Source of the DNA: Cyathus striatus | Lineage: Eukaryota; Basidiomycota; Agaricomycetes; Agaricales; Nidulariaceae | DNA: 64,000 bases | Direction: 5' to 3' | Assembly: GCA_025738555.1 (NCBI GenBank) | Contig: JAOVFP010000006.1 | Location: forward strand, 3,534,001-3,598,000 | Shown here: piece after piece, positions 13,601 to 24,599 of the stretch | Numbering within the stretch: position 1 is the stretch's first letter | How the letters are laid out: each line of letters begins with the position of its first letter | Position numbers and translations under genes: made by a program | The notes under the pieces: model-generated | Told to the model about the DNA's origin: nothing | Databases searched by the model: none | The model's input: the letters and a program-made list of their open reading frames with translations, nothing else

Positions 13601-14150
13601 GTGCTCCACTACTGCACTACAACAAAAATTTGCAAATATAAGTAGATAATCGTGGTCCCAAGGAGCCTGAATATGTGTATCTGAAACATGAAGTCTCGAA
13701 GTGTTGTGCATAAAGAGGAAATAAGGAATGAGTAATTTTTTTATAAAAACTTTCAAACACTTGTTACATGATAGTATGTTTTCAGAGCATAATTCAAAGT
13801 ATTCTACATCGTCGATACACATCAATACATATATGATACAGCATGGCAGGCACTAAGTTGAAATTAGATTTATTGTTATTGGCTCGGGCTCTTAATTTTT
13901 CATTTTCTAACTTGATGATGGAATTAAAAACATATAATAGTGACAGAAGGCCTCTATCACGATAGTCTGTTTTAATTCTAATGTCTTACATTAGTACTCA
14001 AATGATAAACACATTTAACGGGCTCCGATTTAGTCGTTAACCGAAATTCAGCCCGAAGAACTAAGACCTAAGTGAGTATCTAAGTGCGCTGCCGCAGAGC
14101 CGAAGGGCGGAGCCCAAAAACTTTGACGTGGTTGAGCATGGTTGTCCGGC
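10625..14150. mobile_element. 3.5-kb nested TIR element, no transposase seen
   Basis: About 240 bp at 10625-10865 recurs inverted at 13905-14150. Ends begin near CCAGACAACCACGC (left) and end GCATGGTTGTCCGG (right). The interior has further nesting: a pair of inverted ends (CATTTGATCAAAAATTCAC near 11812 and its complement near 13125), a second inverted pair (near 13149 and 13785), and a direct duplication of roughly 280 bp (about 11965-12240 and 12540-12840). The short frames inside match nothing. No target duplication could be fixed. Confidence 0.5.
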
Positions 14151-14619
14151 TTTCCATAGAAAAGAAGGTGATGATGTAGTTGACACTAAACTAAATAATA
14201 GAAAAGCAAGTGATGATCACTGAGCAAGAAAGTAATGAGAAGTACAGGAGGAGGTTTCATATGTATGAATGGATACTAATACTAAAAGAACTATATAACA
14301 TAATCAGAGATGTGAAACACATGACAGTGTAGAAGTGTCACATAATCATATAGAGTAAGCATATGACTTAATAATGTGTGTTGGAGATATAAGAATAACC
14401 AATGGTTAATGCAAGAATCATGATCATTTAATGACTGAGACATATGAGTTTGATGTGATGTGGAATCACATATACCAACCATTCTTTCAGATTTGTTATC
14501 CATATGTAATTCTTTCAGTATATGTCCTTTTCTGTTCAGTTGTTAAATATTTCCAAAATATTCATTTCTATCATAATGATCTCATCATCTCTCATATGAG
14601 CTCTTTGTGCTCCCCCCCC

Positions 14620-14870
14620 CCTTACACATGAATTTCACATGAAATTCATGTGAATTGGTGAAGTTCATGTGAACTTTTTACCCACTATTTTTTCAATTTT
14701 TGGGTGAGAATGCCACAAATTAATTCACATGAACTTCACATGAACTTCATCTATTCACATGAATTTCAGGTGAAAGATTCACCTAATATTCATGTGAATT
14801 TTCACATTCCAGATTCACGTTCACTCTAAATGTATGTGAAATTCACGTGTAATTCACATGAAGTGCAAAT
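14620..14870. repeat. Subterminal TTCACATGAA array, gene A side
   Basis: Dense short inverted words TTCACATGAA, TTCATGTGAA and AATTTCAC follow directly on the C-run. The same words line the opposite end at 21690-21950. Their number and both orientations make them candidate transposase-binding sites. Confidence 0.5.
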
Positions 14871-15354
14871 GGAACATTACTCTTACTATATATAGTATAG
14901 CATATAAAAAAAAGAGCATTCACACCGGTGTTCAAATGCTCAACCTCACAAAACCAGCCATGTATTTCCCACGACTGGCACACTTAACCACTGCACCATA
15001 TGACCTTATTTCTCAAAGGTGCTATATGCTATATAGTCACCTTATACTCTCTACCTGCCAATTTTTTTTGTGCAATGTCGAATAACTTCCCACGCATTTG
15101 CTGTCATACCACACATCCCCCACTGTCCTTCCACCACCACCAACACCATTCTGCTCCCCCCCTCGCTCTGTTTAACTCTATGTCATAGAGTGCCGTTTCA
15201 CACTAGGTAAGTTTATTCACATCGCGGATGATCGATATCCATCGATATCGATGAGTACTGACCACTGTTTCTTTAGGATCGATTCCCTTCTCCCTCACCG
15301 CTGTCGACTCTCACTGTTGTCAATCCACCAGCATTTGTCAGCAGTCGCTTTTAG

Positions 15355-16596
15355 GTAAGTCTCTTTTTTTAGCACATCAATATTCACACAACTGACACCT
15401 TATCGATTACAGCCCCCACTCCCACATGCGCGCTTTGTATCAATATGGCAGCATTGCATTCGACACGTTGACCCACCTGCATTCGTCGGCGGTCGCTTGC
15501 GGGTGAGTTTTTTTTAGCACGTATATATATCCACACAGCTGAAACTTTGTTATCAATTACAGCCCCCACTCCCACACGCACGCTTCGTGTCAATATGGCA
15601 ATGCTGCGTTCACGTTCAACACTGCAATGCTGTGTTCAACACTGCAATGCTGTGTTCAACACTGCAATGCTGTGTTCAACACTGCAATGCTGCATTCAAC
15701 ACTGCAAGATACACATGTTGTTGACATACCACGCTGCGTCAATATGCATGGGATCATCCTCCCCGCCTCGATCCCTTTCGATTTCGCCATACGATAGGGG
15801 GGAGTAATGTATTCAAAGACGTTTAGTGGGTTACAGGATTGAGTAGTACAGTACGTCTCCCTCCCTCCCCCTCCTCCCCATGCTACCCCTCCAACCTTCA
15901 CAGGCGGCAACACATTCTACCACCTTCAACGCCAGACCGCAACAGCTCCCTCTCGATTCCCGCCCCTTTCAGCCCCAGCATCAATGCGAAACGCCGACAC
16001 CATGTTACCACCCCCTCAATGATTTCATGCCCACTCTGCCATCCGCATCGTCCCCAGCTCCCCTCTCAATTCCCGCCCCTTTCAGCCCCAGCATCAACAC
16101 GAAACACCAACACCGCATTACCACCCCCTCCTCGACGATTCCACGCCCACTCTGCCATCCGCCTCATCCCCCGCGGGCTTATCGATGCCACGTCATCGGT
16201 GGGCGGCTTACGTGTGCATGCTACGGCTGTTTGATGACACTGAGGGTGTGCGTGTACCATGCTAGGGGGACACGTGCGCACACCCACTTCAATGTCAAAC
16301 TACAGCAGCCCCTCTCTCAACATCCGCCCCTTTCAGCTCCTCCCATCTGCCATCCATCCAGCACCGCTCTCATCCCCGTGGGCTTATTGACTCCACGTCA
16401 TCGATTGGTGGCTTACGTGTCGTGCTATGGGTGTTCGAGGACACCTGAGGGTGTGTGTGTACCATGCTAGGGAGGACGCATGTGCACTGAGGCCTGTCAT
16501 AGAGCACCATCTGCTTCATCCTGTTCATCACTGGCAGGTAAGTCTTTTTAACATATATCTATATCCCTACAACTAATATTTCCTTATCTATTACAG
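15355..16596 (+). repeat. Three intron-like repeats and GC-rich duplications upstream of gene A
   Basis: Three related 58-60-nt units (15355-15412, 15503-15562, 16538-16596) each start GTAAGTCT or GTGAGTTT, continue with a T-run, and end in a TTACAG or ATTACAG acceptor. Between them lie a 20-bp tandem repeat containing TTCAACACTGCAATGCTGTG (about 15612-15705) and duplicated GC-rich blocks of roughly 110-200 bp (15930-16480). No long open frame spans the block. It may be a duplicated non-coding first exon with its intron. Confidence 0.5.
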
Positions 16597-17160
16597 CTAC
16601 CACTCTCACATTGACACAGCAGTCTCTCTGCTGTCGCTGAGTCTTCAGCATCCCTCCCTCCCTTTGCGCTGTGGTGTGTCTGCTATCACCACATCTGCCG
16701 TCACTGAGTCCTTGGTGTCCTCCTCCCCTCCCTTTGCACTGCAGTGTGTCCGCCATCACCATCTCCACCATTCGGCTCGCTTATCGATGCTGTGTGGCTC
16801 AGGGGCACTTAGGTGCGTGTGTGATGCTTCTGAGTTGGCAGAGAAGATTGTGTACATCGTAGCTAAGTTTAGTGTAGATATTATTAGTCTACCAATAGAA
16901 TTGGTTTTCACAGAGAAGATTGTGCACATTGTAATTAAGTTTAGTATAGATAATATTAGTCCACCAATAGGATTACACCACATGTTAAGATAATTTTAGA
17001 CAAGGTTAGGAAGCATGTCATGTGTGTGTACACATGAGACACAGGCCATAGGACACAAGCTGTTGAGTTCATTGTGTCCCCCCCACTTAACTCTCAACCA
17101 CTCAACCACCATCTCTTAGTTCAACTTTGTTAAACTCTTACTCTGTATTTTCAACAAATA

Positions 17161-19271
17161 TGCCATCTCAAAACAGCAAAAAAAGCAACAATACCCCAGT
17201 CTCACCACCAACTTCTCGCAGTGGTTTGACTCGCACTGAGCCACCTGTCTCTAAAGGCCGCAAACGTACACAATCTACTGTAGATACCACAGCTGAGCCA
17301 GCTACCAAGAAGCCTGCTGTTACAGCTGATGAAGAAACAGTAGATAACAGTGAAAAGCAGGGAAAGAAAAGAGGTGGGAGGGGAAGAGGTGGGAAACTAA
17401 GGGGGAGAGGTGGGCTGTATGTATCAGCTATTGTAGTTGTTTTTCAAAGTTCAATATCTGACTTAAATTTTAAGTAAAACCACTGGTGATAAGGATAAGG
17501 AAGATGAAGCTGCAAGCAATGCAGCCAACAAAGACAAATCCAAGGCATAAGTATATATTTTGTTGCACTAGATTTTTCTAATGCAATAATTTTAGTGCTA
17601 TGAAGAAACTTCAAGAAATGTCAATTTCTATTGCACCACCTATGCAGCCCAAGACTGCTGGTGCCTCTGAGATTTCTAGGGCTTCTGAGATTACTAGCAC
17701 TTCTGAGATTGCTGGCACTTCTGAGATTGCTGGCACTTCTGAGATTACTGGCACTTGTGAGATTACTGGCACTTCTGAGATCACTGGCACTTCTGGAGTC
17801 TTGGCTACAACCCCAAGCCAATCAAGTGATTCTGGGGACAATAACTCTGAAGTTGAACATGTCAGTGAGACTGAGGGCATAACTCAGGATAATAATGAGG
17901 AAAATGAAGACAATACAGAAGATAAAGATGGTGATGATGATGTAGAAGAAAGAGAAGATATGGTTTTAGATGAGAATGACAGTAGCTTGGCTCAGATTGA
18001 GGAGGAAGATGTAGGCACAATGGATATTGGTATGTGCTATATTTTTATTTGTACCTTTTCTAAAATGTTTATAGACTCCACATTGGCATCTGATGCCATA
18101 CCTACAAAGAAAGATTTGAAGGGTGCATCCAGAACTACTGGTATTTCTTATTTTTTTCTTGGTCATAGAAGTTCTGAAATAAATTTCTAGGAGGCATATT
18201 CCGGGGCAAAGCTCAAGGAAATAATTTTCGGTTTGCTGATAATACAAATGAAAGTTCATCTATGGTTGTAAACCCTCAGGGGTTTGTCTACATCACAGTT
18301 TCTGATGATTCTCCTAAGTTTAATCCAACCCTGTTGAATACTGAAACACCACCTCAGGCTGTGCCAACTACAGTAAATTCTTGCCTTAAATTGGTACTGG
18401 ACTCAGTTGCAAAAAGAATGCCTATCATTAAACATAAGATTAACTTTGACTTAATGTTATCATTTGACTAATATTACATAGTTCAAAATAGGCTTATTAT
18501 GAATTTTGACACTGAGCGCGATACTTGGATTATATTTGGACGCTTCAATGATATTGAAAGCACTGATACTATTCAGTGGACTTCTCAAGTAAATGATCTG
18601 GTGTTATATCTTGCTGCTGTAATATCATTTTAACTTATATTCATATCTAATTTCTCATAATTTCTTAGATTTCTGTGAAAGAAACTGTCAACTTCCACTT
18701 AGCAAGAAGTGTGGGCAGTTCCTATGGAGCATCAACAACTACTAAGAGCAGTGAAAATGCCTCTGCCTCTACTGCTACTGATGAGAATCTTGGCATCCCT
18801 GATGGACTTACTAAAAAACAAGAACTTATTATATCTGTTTATAAAGTAGATAAGTCCCTTCTTGGACATAAGAACTGGTCTATTCAGATAGCATGGAAAA
18901 TCTACCAAGAGGTACAATGAGTCAAACACTTGGTAGATACAAGCCCACAGATGTGGCCCTCTGATATGGATAAGCCAATTATGAGAGACTTACACACAAT
19001 GTTTGGAGCTGCTGGGACTGCTTGGCATCATTGGGATAAAGTTCTGAAATTTGTATCCAACTACCCTGACATGGAAGAGTGGTTGAGTACTGCAACCCCA
19101 CCAGATAATAAAGCAACTCATGAGTTATGGGGATTGGAGAAGACAGCAGGATTCACTAGAACAGACTTGGAAAACTGGATTAAGAAAAAGAAGGGTATTA
19201 GTGCTGGAAAGGGAAAGCAGAAAGCAGAGGGGGGAAAGGGTAAGAAAGGATCTGGTATAAAGAATAAGTAA
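17161..19271 (+). pseudogene. Gene A, copy 1: element-encoded accessory protein, decayed
   Basis: Homologue of the intact gene at 50537-51734, in the same position upstream of gene B. The N-terminal exon is Ser/Thr/Lys-rich and ends in a GGRGRGG Arg-Gly stretch (17161-17416). Intron 17417-17474 fits in phase. A third segment (17596-18029) has an 18-bp repeat coding TSEIAG-type hexapeptides, then an acidic region. Introns at 18030-18074 and 18141-18190 are canonical. The core (18191-18600) has the GFVYITVSDDSP pattern and a segment at 18490-18590 that aligns with the other copy's GNFES region. The C-terminus (18930-19271) has ELWGLEK..F....LENWIKKKK and a Lys/Gly tail. Stops at 17548 (TAA), about 18469 (TAA) and 18918 (TGA) disable it. 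Function unknown. Confidence 0.5.
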
Positions 19272-19375
19272 GTAAAGTTGTGAAAGATAGCATGTTTTAC
19301 TTTTAAATTTGCATCCAATGTACTTTTAGTTTTCTCTATATCTGTGTATGGCTTCTTCAAATCTATTATGCAATA

Positions 19376-21493
19376 GTGATGCACTATTATTGGTTGATTG
19401 CACTAGCATATTTACCTATGGCTTATGGTATTGGACCTGAACAAGAATTTCCTATACTGAAGTTTGCTAAATTTAGTTCATTTATTCAAGAAACATTTGG
19501 TTCAAAAATAAGCTTATCAACTGTTTTATTTCTGCTATTTACATTAACAAAAAATGTTGAATTGCTAAATCTGCATGCAAGGCAGCAGTATTGTGAAGGA
19601 AATGATCGAAGAAGAACTCAAATCTCAAGTTGGATGAATGTATTAGCAACTACTGTTCAAACTGTTCTTGGTGATAAAACAAAGTATTTATTTTCAGAAA
19701 ATGAGATTCCAACCATAGTTGATGATGATGAAATAATTTCTGAAATTGTAATTAAGCTGGATAAATTTGCAAAATTTTTAAAGCTGCATCCTTATGATGA
19801 TGATGGATTTACCCAGGAACTTGGGCCTATTTCTGAGAAAAAAATTACTCCTGTATGTCTTGTATGCCCAACATCTATGCGATGTGTTACAGTATCTTGT
19901 GAAGGTCATTCATTAAGACAATTCAAAATATTCTGATATTCCTAAAGTTACTTTAATTGAAGGAACAAAATTGTACTACAACACATATATATTAACTGGT
20001 CATTGCTCAAATTGTAATACAATTTACTATGCAGATCATAAGCATATTAATATTAATGGTCAAGAGCCCCAGACAGAATATTTGAATAATGCACGCTATG
20101 TTAAAATTGGGACACATTTATGGGTAGATCGTGTATTCTCAAAAGCAGTTATGAATGCCACATATAGTTTTCATGCATCTACTGCTGCTTATGCAGAGTT
20201 CTGGACAAATAGCTATGGTGATAATAATGAGTTAAGTCGCCGACAAGTTTGGGATGCATTTATAGAAGAATCAATTCGCAATGTGGGCACAGCATCCAAT
20301 AAACAATTTGTGGTTCATGATGGTCTATCCACTAAAGATGTTACTATAAAAGCATATGAATATCTTGGAGAGAGTGGAAGAATAAATGTGGCTTCAAACC
20401 ACAGCTGTGCAGAGTGTACTCAACCACATAAATCAACTGCAGATACTATGAATAATATAAACAATAATGCAGCATCTGAAATGGCTTCTCCAGTAAAAAT
20501 GGTTGTTATTGATGGTGTTGTAATGGGACCAGTTCACTGTGCAATGGAAGGCTGTTCTGCTAATGTAACCAATCACCGTGGTGGTGTATTCTGTGGATAT
20601 CATAATATTCAACATGGAGCAAAGTGTCGTGTGAAAGATTGTACCAGACAGAAGGTTCATGGTACTGAAGCATGTGAAACTCATCAAGAAATATGGAATA
20701 AACACTGTTCAAATTACAGCTCAGCAGGTCTTTCTGGACTAAGATGAGCATTACAACATCGCAATGAGAATTTGTCTTGGCTACCTAGAATAAATCATAC
20801 CAATCAGCCACATGATGAAGAACAGAATAGTGATGATTTTTATACTCATAAAACATACTTTTCTCCAAACCATTATTACTGTGTAGAGACTATTTGTGCT
20901 CCATATGGTGTTGTCATTGCATGGACAAAATTTGTCAAGTCTGAATCCTCAAGACATATTTTGGAATTTTTAAATATGGTTTTTCCTGATCCTAAATTAC
21001 AACCAGCATATATATGCATTGATAAAGCATGTCTTGTTCTTCATTTCATTGTAAACAATGCCATTCATCATATTTGGCTTGATACAAGTCGATTTGTTGT
21101 TGACAGTTATCACTATACAAACCATAAAGCAGATGATGATCTTTGCCACACATACTGCAATCCTGCACCTAATGATGGTTCTGCTCCTAATCTTGTAGTA
21201 ATTGATCATGATCATAATGGAAATCAATATTTCAAAAGAGCTTTTAATACACAGGTGAGCTTAAGTACTTTAAGTTGTATTCAATATTAATATTATTAAA
21301 GGCTTGTGAACAACTCAATGCTTGGCTTGGTGGATTTGAATCAATACTGAAAAGAATGACTGTATCAAACTTTAACTGGTTTTTGCATGCTATGTTGTTT
21401 TATCACACACAGCATGTATTGAACAAGCAGCAAAAAAGAATGGCAAGGTTGAGTAGGGATTTATTTGAAAATGAGGAGGAAGAGTACATGTAG
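19376..21493 (+). pseudogene. Gene B, copy 1: CxC5/CxC6 KDZ-type transposase, disabled
   Basis: The putative transposase. After a hydrophobic N-terminus come a CxC5-type cluster (CLVCPTSMRC, GHCSNC) and a block with FSKAVMNATYSFHAS and RRQVWDAF. Then follows a CxC6-type cluster: C-x4-C, C-x2-H, C-x4-C, C-x3-H around 20540-20690. The C-terminal part has the features of a KDZ-associated transposase core: VETICAPYGVVIAWTKF, CIDKACLVL, DSYHYTNH..D.LC...CNPAP, then ACEQLNAWLGGF. I take the Asp of CIDKA, the Asp of DSYHY and the Glu of ACEQ as the likely acidic residues; this is inference. A 47-nt intron (21255-21301) splits NTQ and ACEQ. A one-base frameshift near 19928 and an in-frame TGA at 20745 inactivate it. 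It lies 104 nt downstream of gene A. Confidence 0.5.
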
Positions 21494-21689
21494 GTTGTAA
21501 ATTGTAAATTGTAGACTATTTTGTGTAGAGCATTAAATGATTAGTTTGGTTTCACTATAATTTGTCACATTTTAAGTAAACTTTATTTTATTCTAAGTAT
21601 CATAAGGTAAACTTCTATAATACAAATGTACTTGTGTAAAACTATATGTTAATTGTACTTATCTTTATCAGTACTAAATAGCCTATAAT

Positions 21690-21950
21690 TCATCTAATAT
21701 TCATGTAAAATTCACATGAATAACACCTAATTTTCAATGTGAAATAGCCTATAATTCATCTAATATTCACATGAATTTCATGTGAATTTCACCTAATTTT
21801 CAATGTGAAATTTCACCTAACTTTCACCTCACCTTCACCTCACCTTCACCTAATTTTCACTTAAATTTGATGGTTTTGGAATATTGTATGTGAAGGTGAA
21901 ATTCATGTGAATTTCTGCCTTTCATGTGAAATTCACATGAATTCATGGTG
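21690..21950. repeat. Subterminal TTCACATGAA array, gene B side
   Basis: Mirror of the array at 14620-14870: TTCACATGAA, TTCATGTGAA and TTCACCTAATTTTCA words in both orientations, ending at the G-run (about 21952-21962) and the terminal GGAGTGCAAAGTACTG. Confidence 0.5.
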
Positions 21951-22194
21951 AGGGGGGGGGGGAGTGCAAAGTACTGTCTCATATCCAGACTAACCATTAT
22001 AGTTTTTACTTTGTCATTTAATTACATCTCTAGTTCTGATTATTAAACATCATATCATCCCATTTCCAAATTTCTCATGCTCTGTCAGTGTGGGTAAGCC
22101 TTCAACTACATATACACTCTACATTTTTCTTTCTAGTTTCTTATTACTACCACACTTCTATAACTTTCTAATTGTTATTTTCTGTGTTACAATC

Positions 22195-22350
22195 ATGCAG
22201 GAAATTTGTGACAGATGTGACACATGCAGTATGTGATAAGTGCGAAGCACGGGAATATGTGTGACAAATGCGATGCGCGGGAAAAACATGAGGCGCGGGA
22301 ATATGTGTGACGAACGTAACACATGGGAAAATTGTGACAGATGTGACACA
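22195..22350 (-). repeat. CpG-rich satellite, right (decayed)
   Basis: Inverted, shorter version of 10278-10625 with words such as GACAAATGCGATGCGCGGGA. Many units have lost CpG by C-to-T change. Confidence 0.5.
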
Positions 22351-22374
22351 CTTGAAAAGCATACATAATTCTAT

Positions 22375-22960
22375 TAGAATAATAATAGGAAGCATAAAGT
22401 AATGAGCACTTATGAGTACACATAATACTATTAAAATAATAATAGGAAGCATTACAGTAATAATAGAAAACATAAAGTAATGAGTACTTATGAGTACATA
22501 TACTAGTATTACAATAACAATAGGAATTATAAAGTAATGAGTACTTATGAGTACACCACATGCTAGTATTAAAATAACAATAGAAAACATAAAGTAATGA
22601 ATACTTATGAGTACACATATTAGTATTACAATAATAATAGGAATCATAAAGTAATGAGTACTTATGAGTATGCACACTAGTATTACAATAATAATAGGAA
22701 TCATAAAGTATTGAGTACTTATGAGTACACATGCTAGTATTAAAATAACAATAGAAAACATAAAGTAATGAGTACTTATGAGTACACACACTAGTATTAC
22801 AATAATAATAGAAAGCATAAATTAATGAGTACTTATGAGTACACATAGTAGTATTACAATAATAATAGGAAGCATAAAGTAATGAGTACTTATGAGTAGA
22901 CATAATACAATTGTAATAATAGTAGAAGCATAAAGTAATGAGTACTTATGAATAGCCTGT
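22375..22960 (-). repeat. 57-bp minisatellite, right array
   Basis: About ten tandem units, reverse complement of the left array (AAGTAATGAGTACTTATGAG core). Apparent ORFs of over 200 codons on the minus strand come from a period divisible by three and should not be called genes. Confidence 0.5.
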
Positions 22961-22995
22961 ATATACATATAGTATATGCCTCACTCATAAAACTC

Positions 22996-23030
22996 AGACC
23001 TTATATGATATCCCATATCATATAAGGCCT
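22996..23030. repeat. Terminal hairpin, right
   Basis: Arms of 16 bp (22996-23011 and 23015-23030) pair with one G-T-type mismatch around the loop CCC. The position near the end matches the left hairpin but the sequence differs, apart from an ATGATAT core next to the loop. Confidence 0.5.
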
Positions 23031-23059
23031 ATGATAAATGAGAAATTTGGCTGACACTT

Positions 23060-23196
23060 ATGGTGGAACTACATGGACTCCACAAGAAGTGTACATGGAA
23101 TTCATGGACTTAATGTGGACTCAACATGGACTTCATATAAATTTTAAGGAGGCTATGTGGAGTCCATGTGGACCTGTGGGGGAGCATAAATTACTG
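23060..23196. mobile_element. Orphan end of the KDZ-type family
   Basis: TGGACTCC and GGAGTCCA words lead into GTGGGGGAGC and end ATAAATTACTG at 23196, a variant of the gene-B-side end of the two complete elements. The other end is missing, probably cut by the 13.3-kb element that abuts it. Confidence 0.5.
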
Positions 23197-23694
23197 AGAT
23201 CCACTGTCATGAACAGTATATTACTTGGCAGCTTACTGGGTCCCCACAAGTTGATAAAAAAATATGGGAACCTCCTGATCTTGAACTTGATCATGTTGTT
23301 CACTTATCAAAACATCCAAGTTGTCATGCAGTTACAGTGCTCAATTTGTAACAATAGCCAATAATCCTGAGCTTGATTCAATTGTTCAGCTTGAACATGA
23401 TCTTTGGGATGTACATTTGCTTACACAGAAGTTCCAAATATAGCACTACATAAAATTTACTCACAAAGATCCTTTTTCAAATCAGATCTACACTGCAGAC
23501 TCTATTTATACACATCCTCAATACACCAATAAAAGCATCAAGTCATTCCTGGTCACTTTGATACAGCATATATTAATGATGGAACTGGAATCAATACTGG
23601 TACAGATGGTATGGATTTTGTTCTTGCAATATAAAAGGATACTATATTAGAATTTTTAAGTTACTGTATTGGGTGAGTAAGACTTATATTTTCT
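23197..23694 (+). other. Possible decayed coding remnant
   Basis: Open segments in shifting frames (for example 23270-23340 with PPDLELDHVVHL and 23350-23420 with PELDSIVQLEHDLW) read like protein but stop codons and frameshifts intervene. I do not recognise the family. Confidence 0.5.
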
Positions 23695-24599
23695 CAAGGT
23701 CTTTACACTCCCCCCTAAATTCCTTCCAGAGTCCAGATGGAATCCGCAGACTCCCCAGAAAGTCCACAGAATTTCCACAGAATTTCTGGCCATTCCATGG
23801 ACTCCATCTGGACTCTGGGTGGACTTGTTTTGGCAGAGACACCAGCCAAATTTTAGTTTTCCAGTCCAGGTGCTTTCTGGATGAATTCCACATGGAATCC
23901 AGATTATTGGCCAAATTCTGCCTTTCAGCTGGAATTCTGAAGGAATTTGCTATACCAGATTCCACCTGGAATCCATATGGATTCTGGGTAGCTTGTATTA
24001 ATTAGTAGAGCATGGCATAGTTACATAGTTTGAACCAATATTGTCATGATGATTATATAACATTCATTCATACCATAGTGTGTGTGCACATACTGTACAG
24101 TCCACAACTTCTATTATGGCTATGTCAAGTGTGACACTGCATTAAGCATGACATGGTGTGTGGAGTGTGATATGATGCATTGAGTGTGACACTGTGTTGA
24201 GTGTGACACACTGGCCTAACAGATCAGTTTTCTGCTTCTGCATGAACTCCTGACTGTTGGGGTACTTGCTCACTGTCCATTCTTTCTTCCTTTCCCCCCT
24301 TCTCATGCTCTCTCTCTATGTCTCACTGTTTCATTGTTTCTTTGTCTCATTGTCACTCAAGCTCACTGGCCTTGTATCTTAGGTTTCAAGGTCTGGGCTT
24401 TAGGTTTTGGTAAGTCTGTGTATTGTCTATATCCCTTTCATGTATCTTGTGCTGACTTTTATCACATGTCAGATGCTAGTACTGGGTTCTGGTACTTGTT
24501 GTACAGAATGCAATGTCATTTTAAAAAGGTAAAGTCTTTATGTATTTATTTGTTTAAGTGGTTTTGAACTAGTACTAATGTGGAGTATATGTTTTTAAT

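Larger units (their letters stand above)
14598..21976 (+). mobile_element. KDZ-type two-gene transposon, copy 1 (8-bp TSD TCTCATAT)
   Basis: A 7379-bp element flanked by identical TCTCATAT (14590-14597 and 21977-21984). The left end reads GAGCTCTTTGTGCTCC then a C-run; the right end, read inward on the minus strand, is CAGTACTTTGCACTCC then a C-run. Inside both ends (14620-14870 and 21690-21950) lie many copies of TTCACATGAA and its complement. Between them are a leader region with intron-like repeats, gene A (17161-19271) and gene B (19376-21493), all on the plus strand. An 8-bp duplication is the size reported for Zisupton, a KDZ lineage. The element is a fossil, since both genes carry disabling changes. 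It sits inside the 13.3-kb inverted-repeat element. Confidence 0.5.
9746..23057. mobile_element. 13.3-kb inverted-repeat element with hairpin ends and inverted minisatellites
   Basis: The left end GTGTCAGCCAAATTT (9746) recurs inverted at the right end (23043-23057). Moving inward, each side then has a hairpin, a block containing GAGGCATATA, a 57-bp minisatellite and a CpG-rich satellite, all in inverted order, so 0.6-0.9 kb of each side is homologous. Between them lie a 3.5-kb TIR element and a complete 7.4-kb two-gene element, both probably later insertions; without them the unit would be about 2.4 kb with no gene of its own. No convincing target duplication was found, so the exact boundary is uncertain by several bases. 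Confidence 0.5.

Noticed and set aside
15839..16470. Pro/His/Ser-rich frames of 131 and 196 codons upstream of gene A, copy 1
   Set aside because: They read duplicated C-rich DNA in two overlapping frames and have no counterpart in the other copy.
17161..21493. A TET/JBP dioxygenase next to the KDZ-type genes
   Set aside because: Such genes are known to accompany KDZ elements in basidiomycetes, but no HxD..H dioxygenase motif was seen in either element.
22168..22903. Overlapping minus-strand open frames of 216 and 236 codons
   Set aside because: They follow the 57-bp minisatellite, whose period is divisible by three; the peptide is a plain repeat and two frames are open at once.
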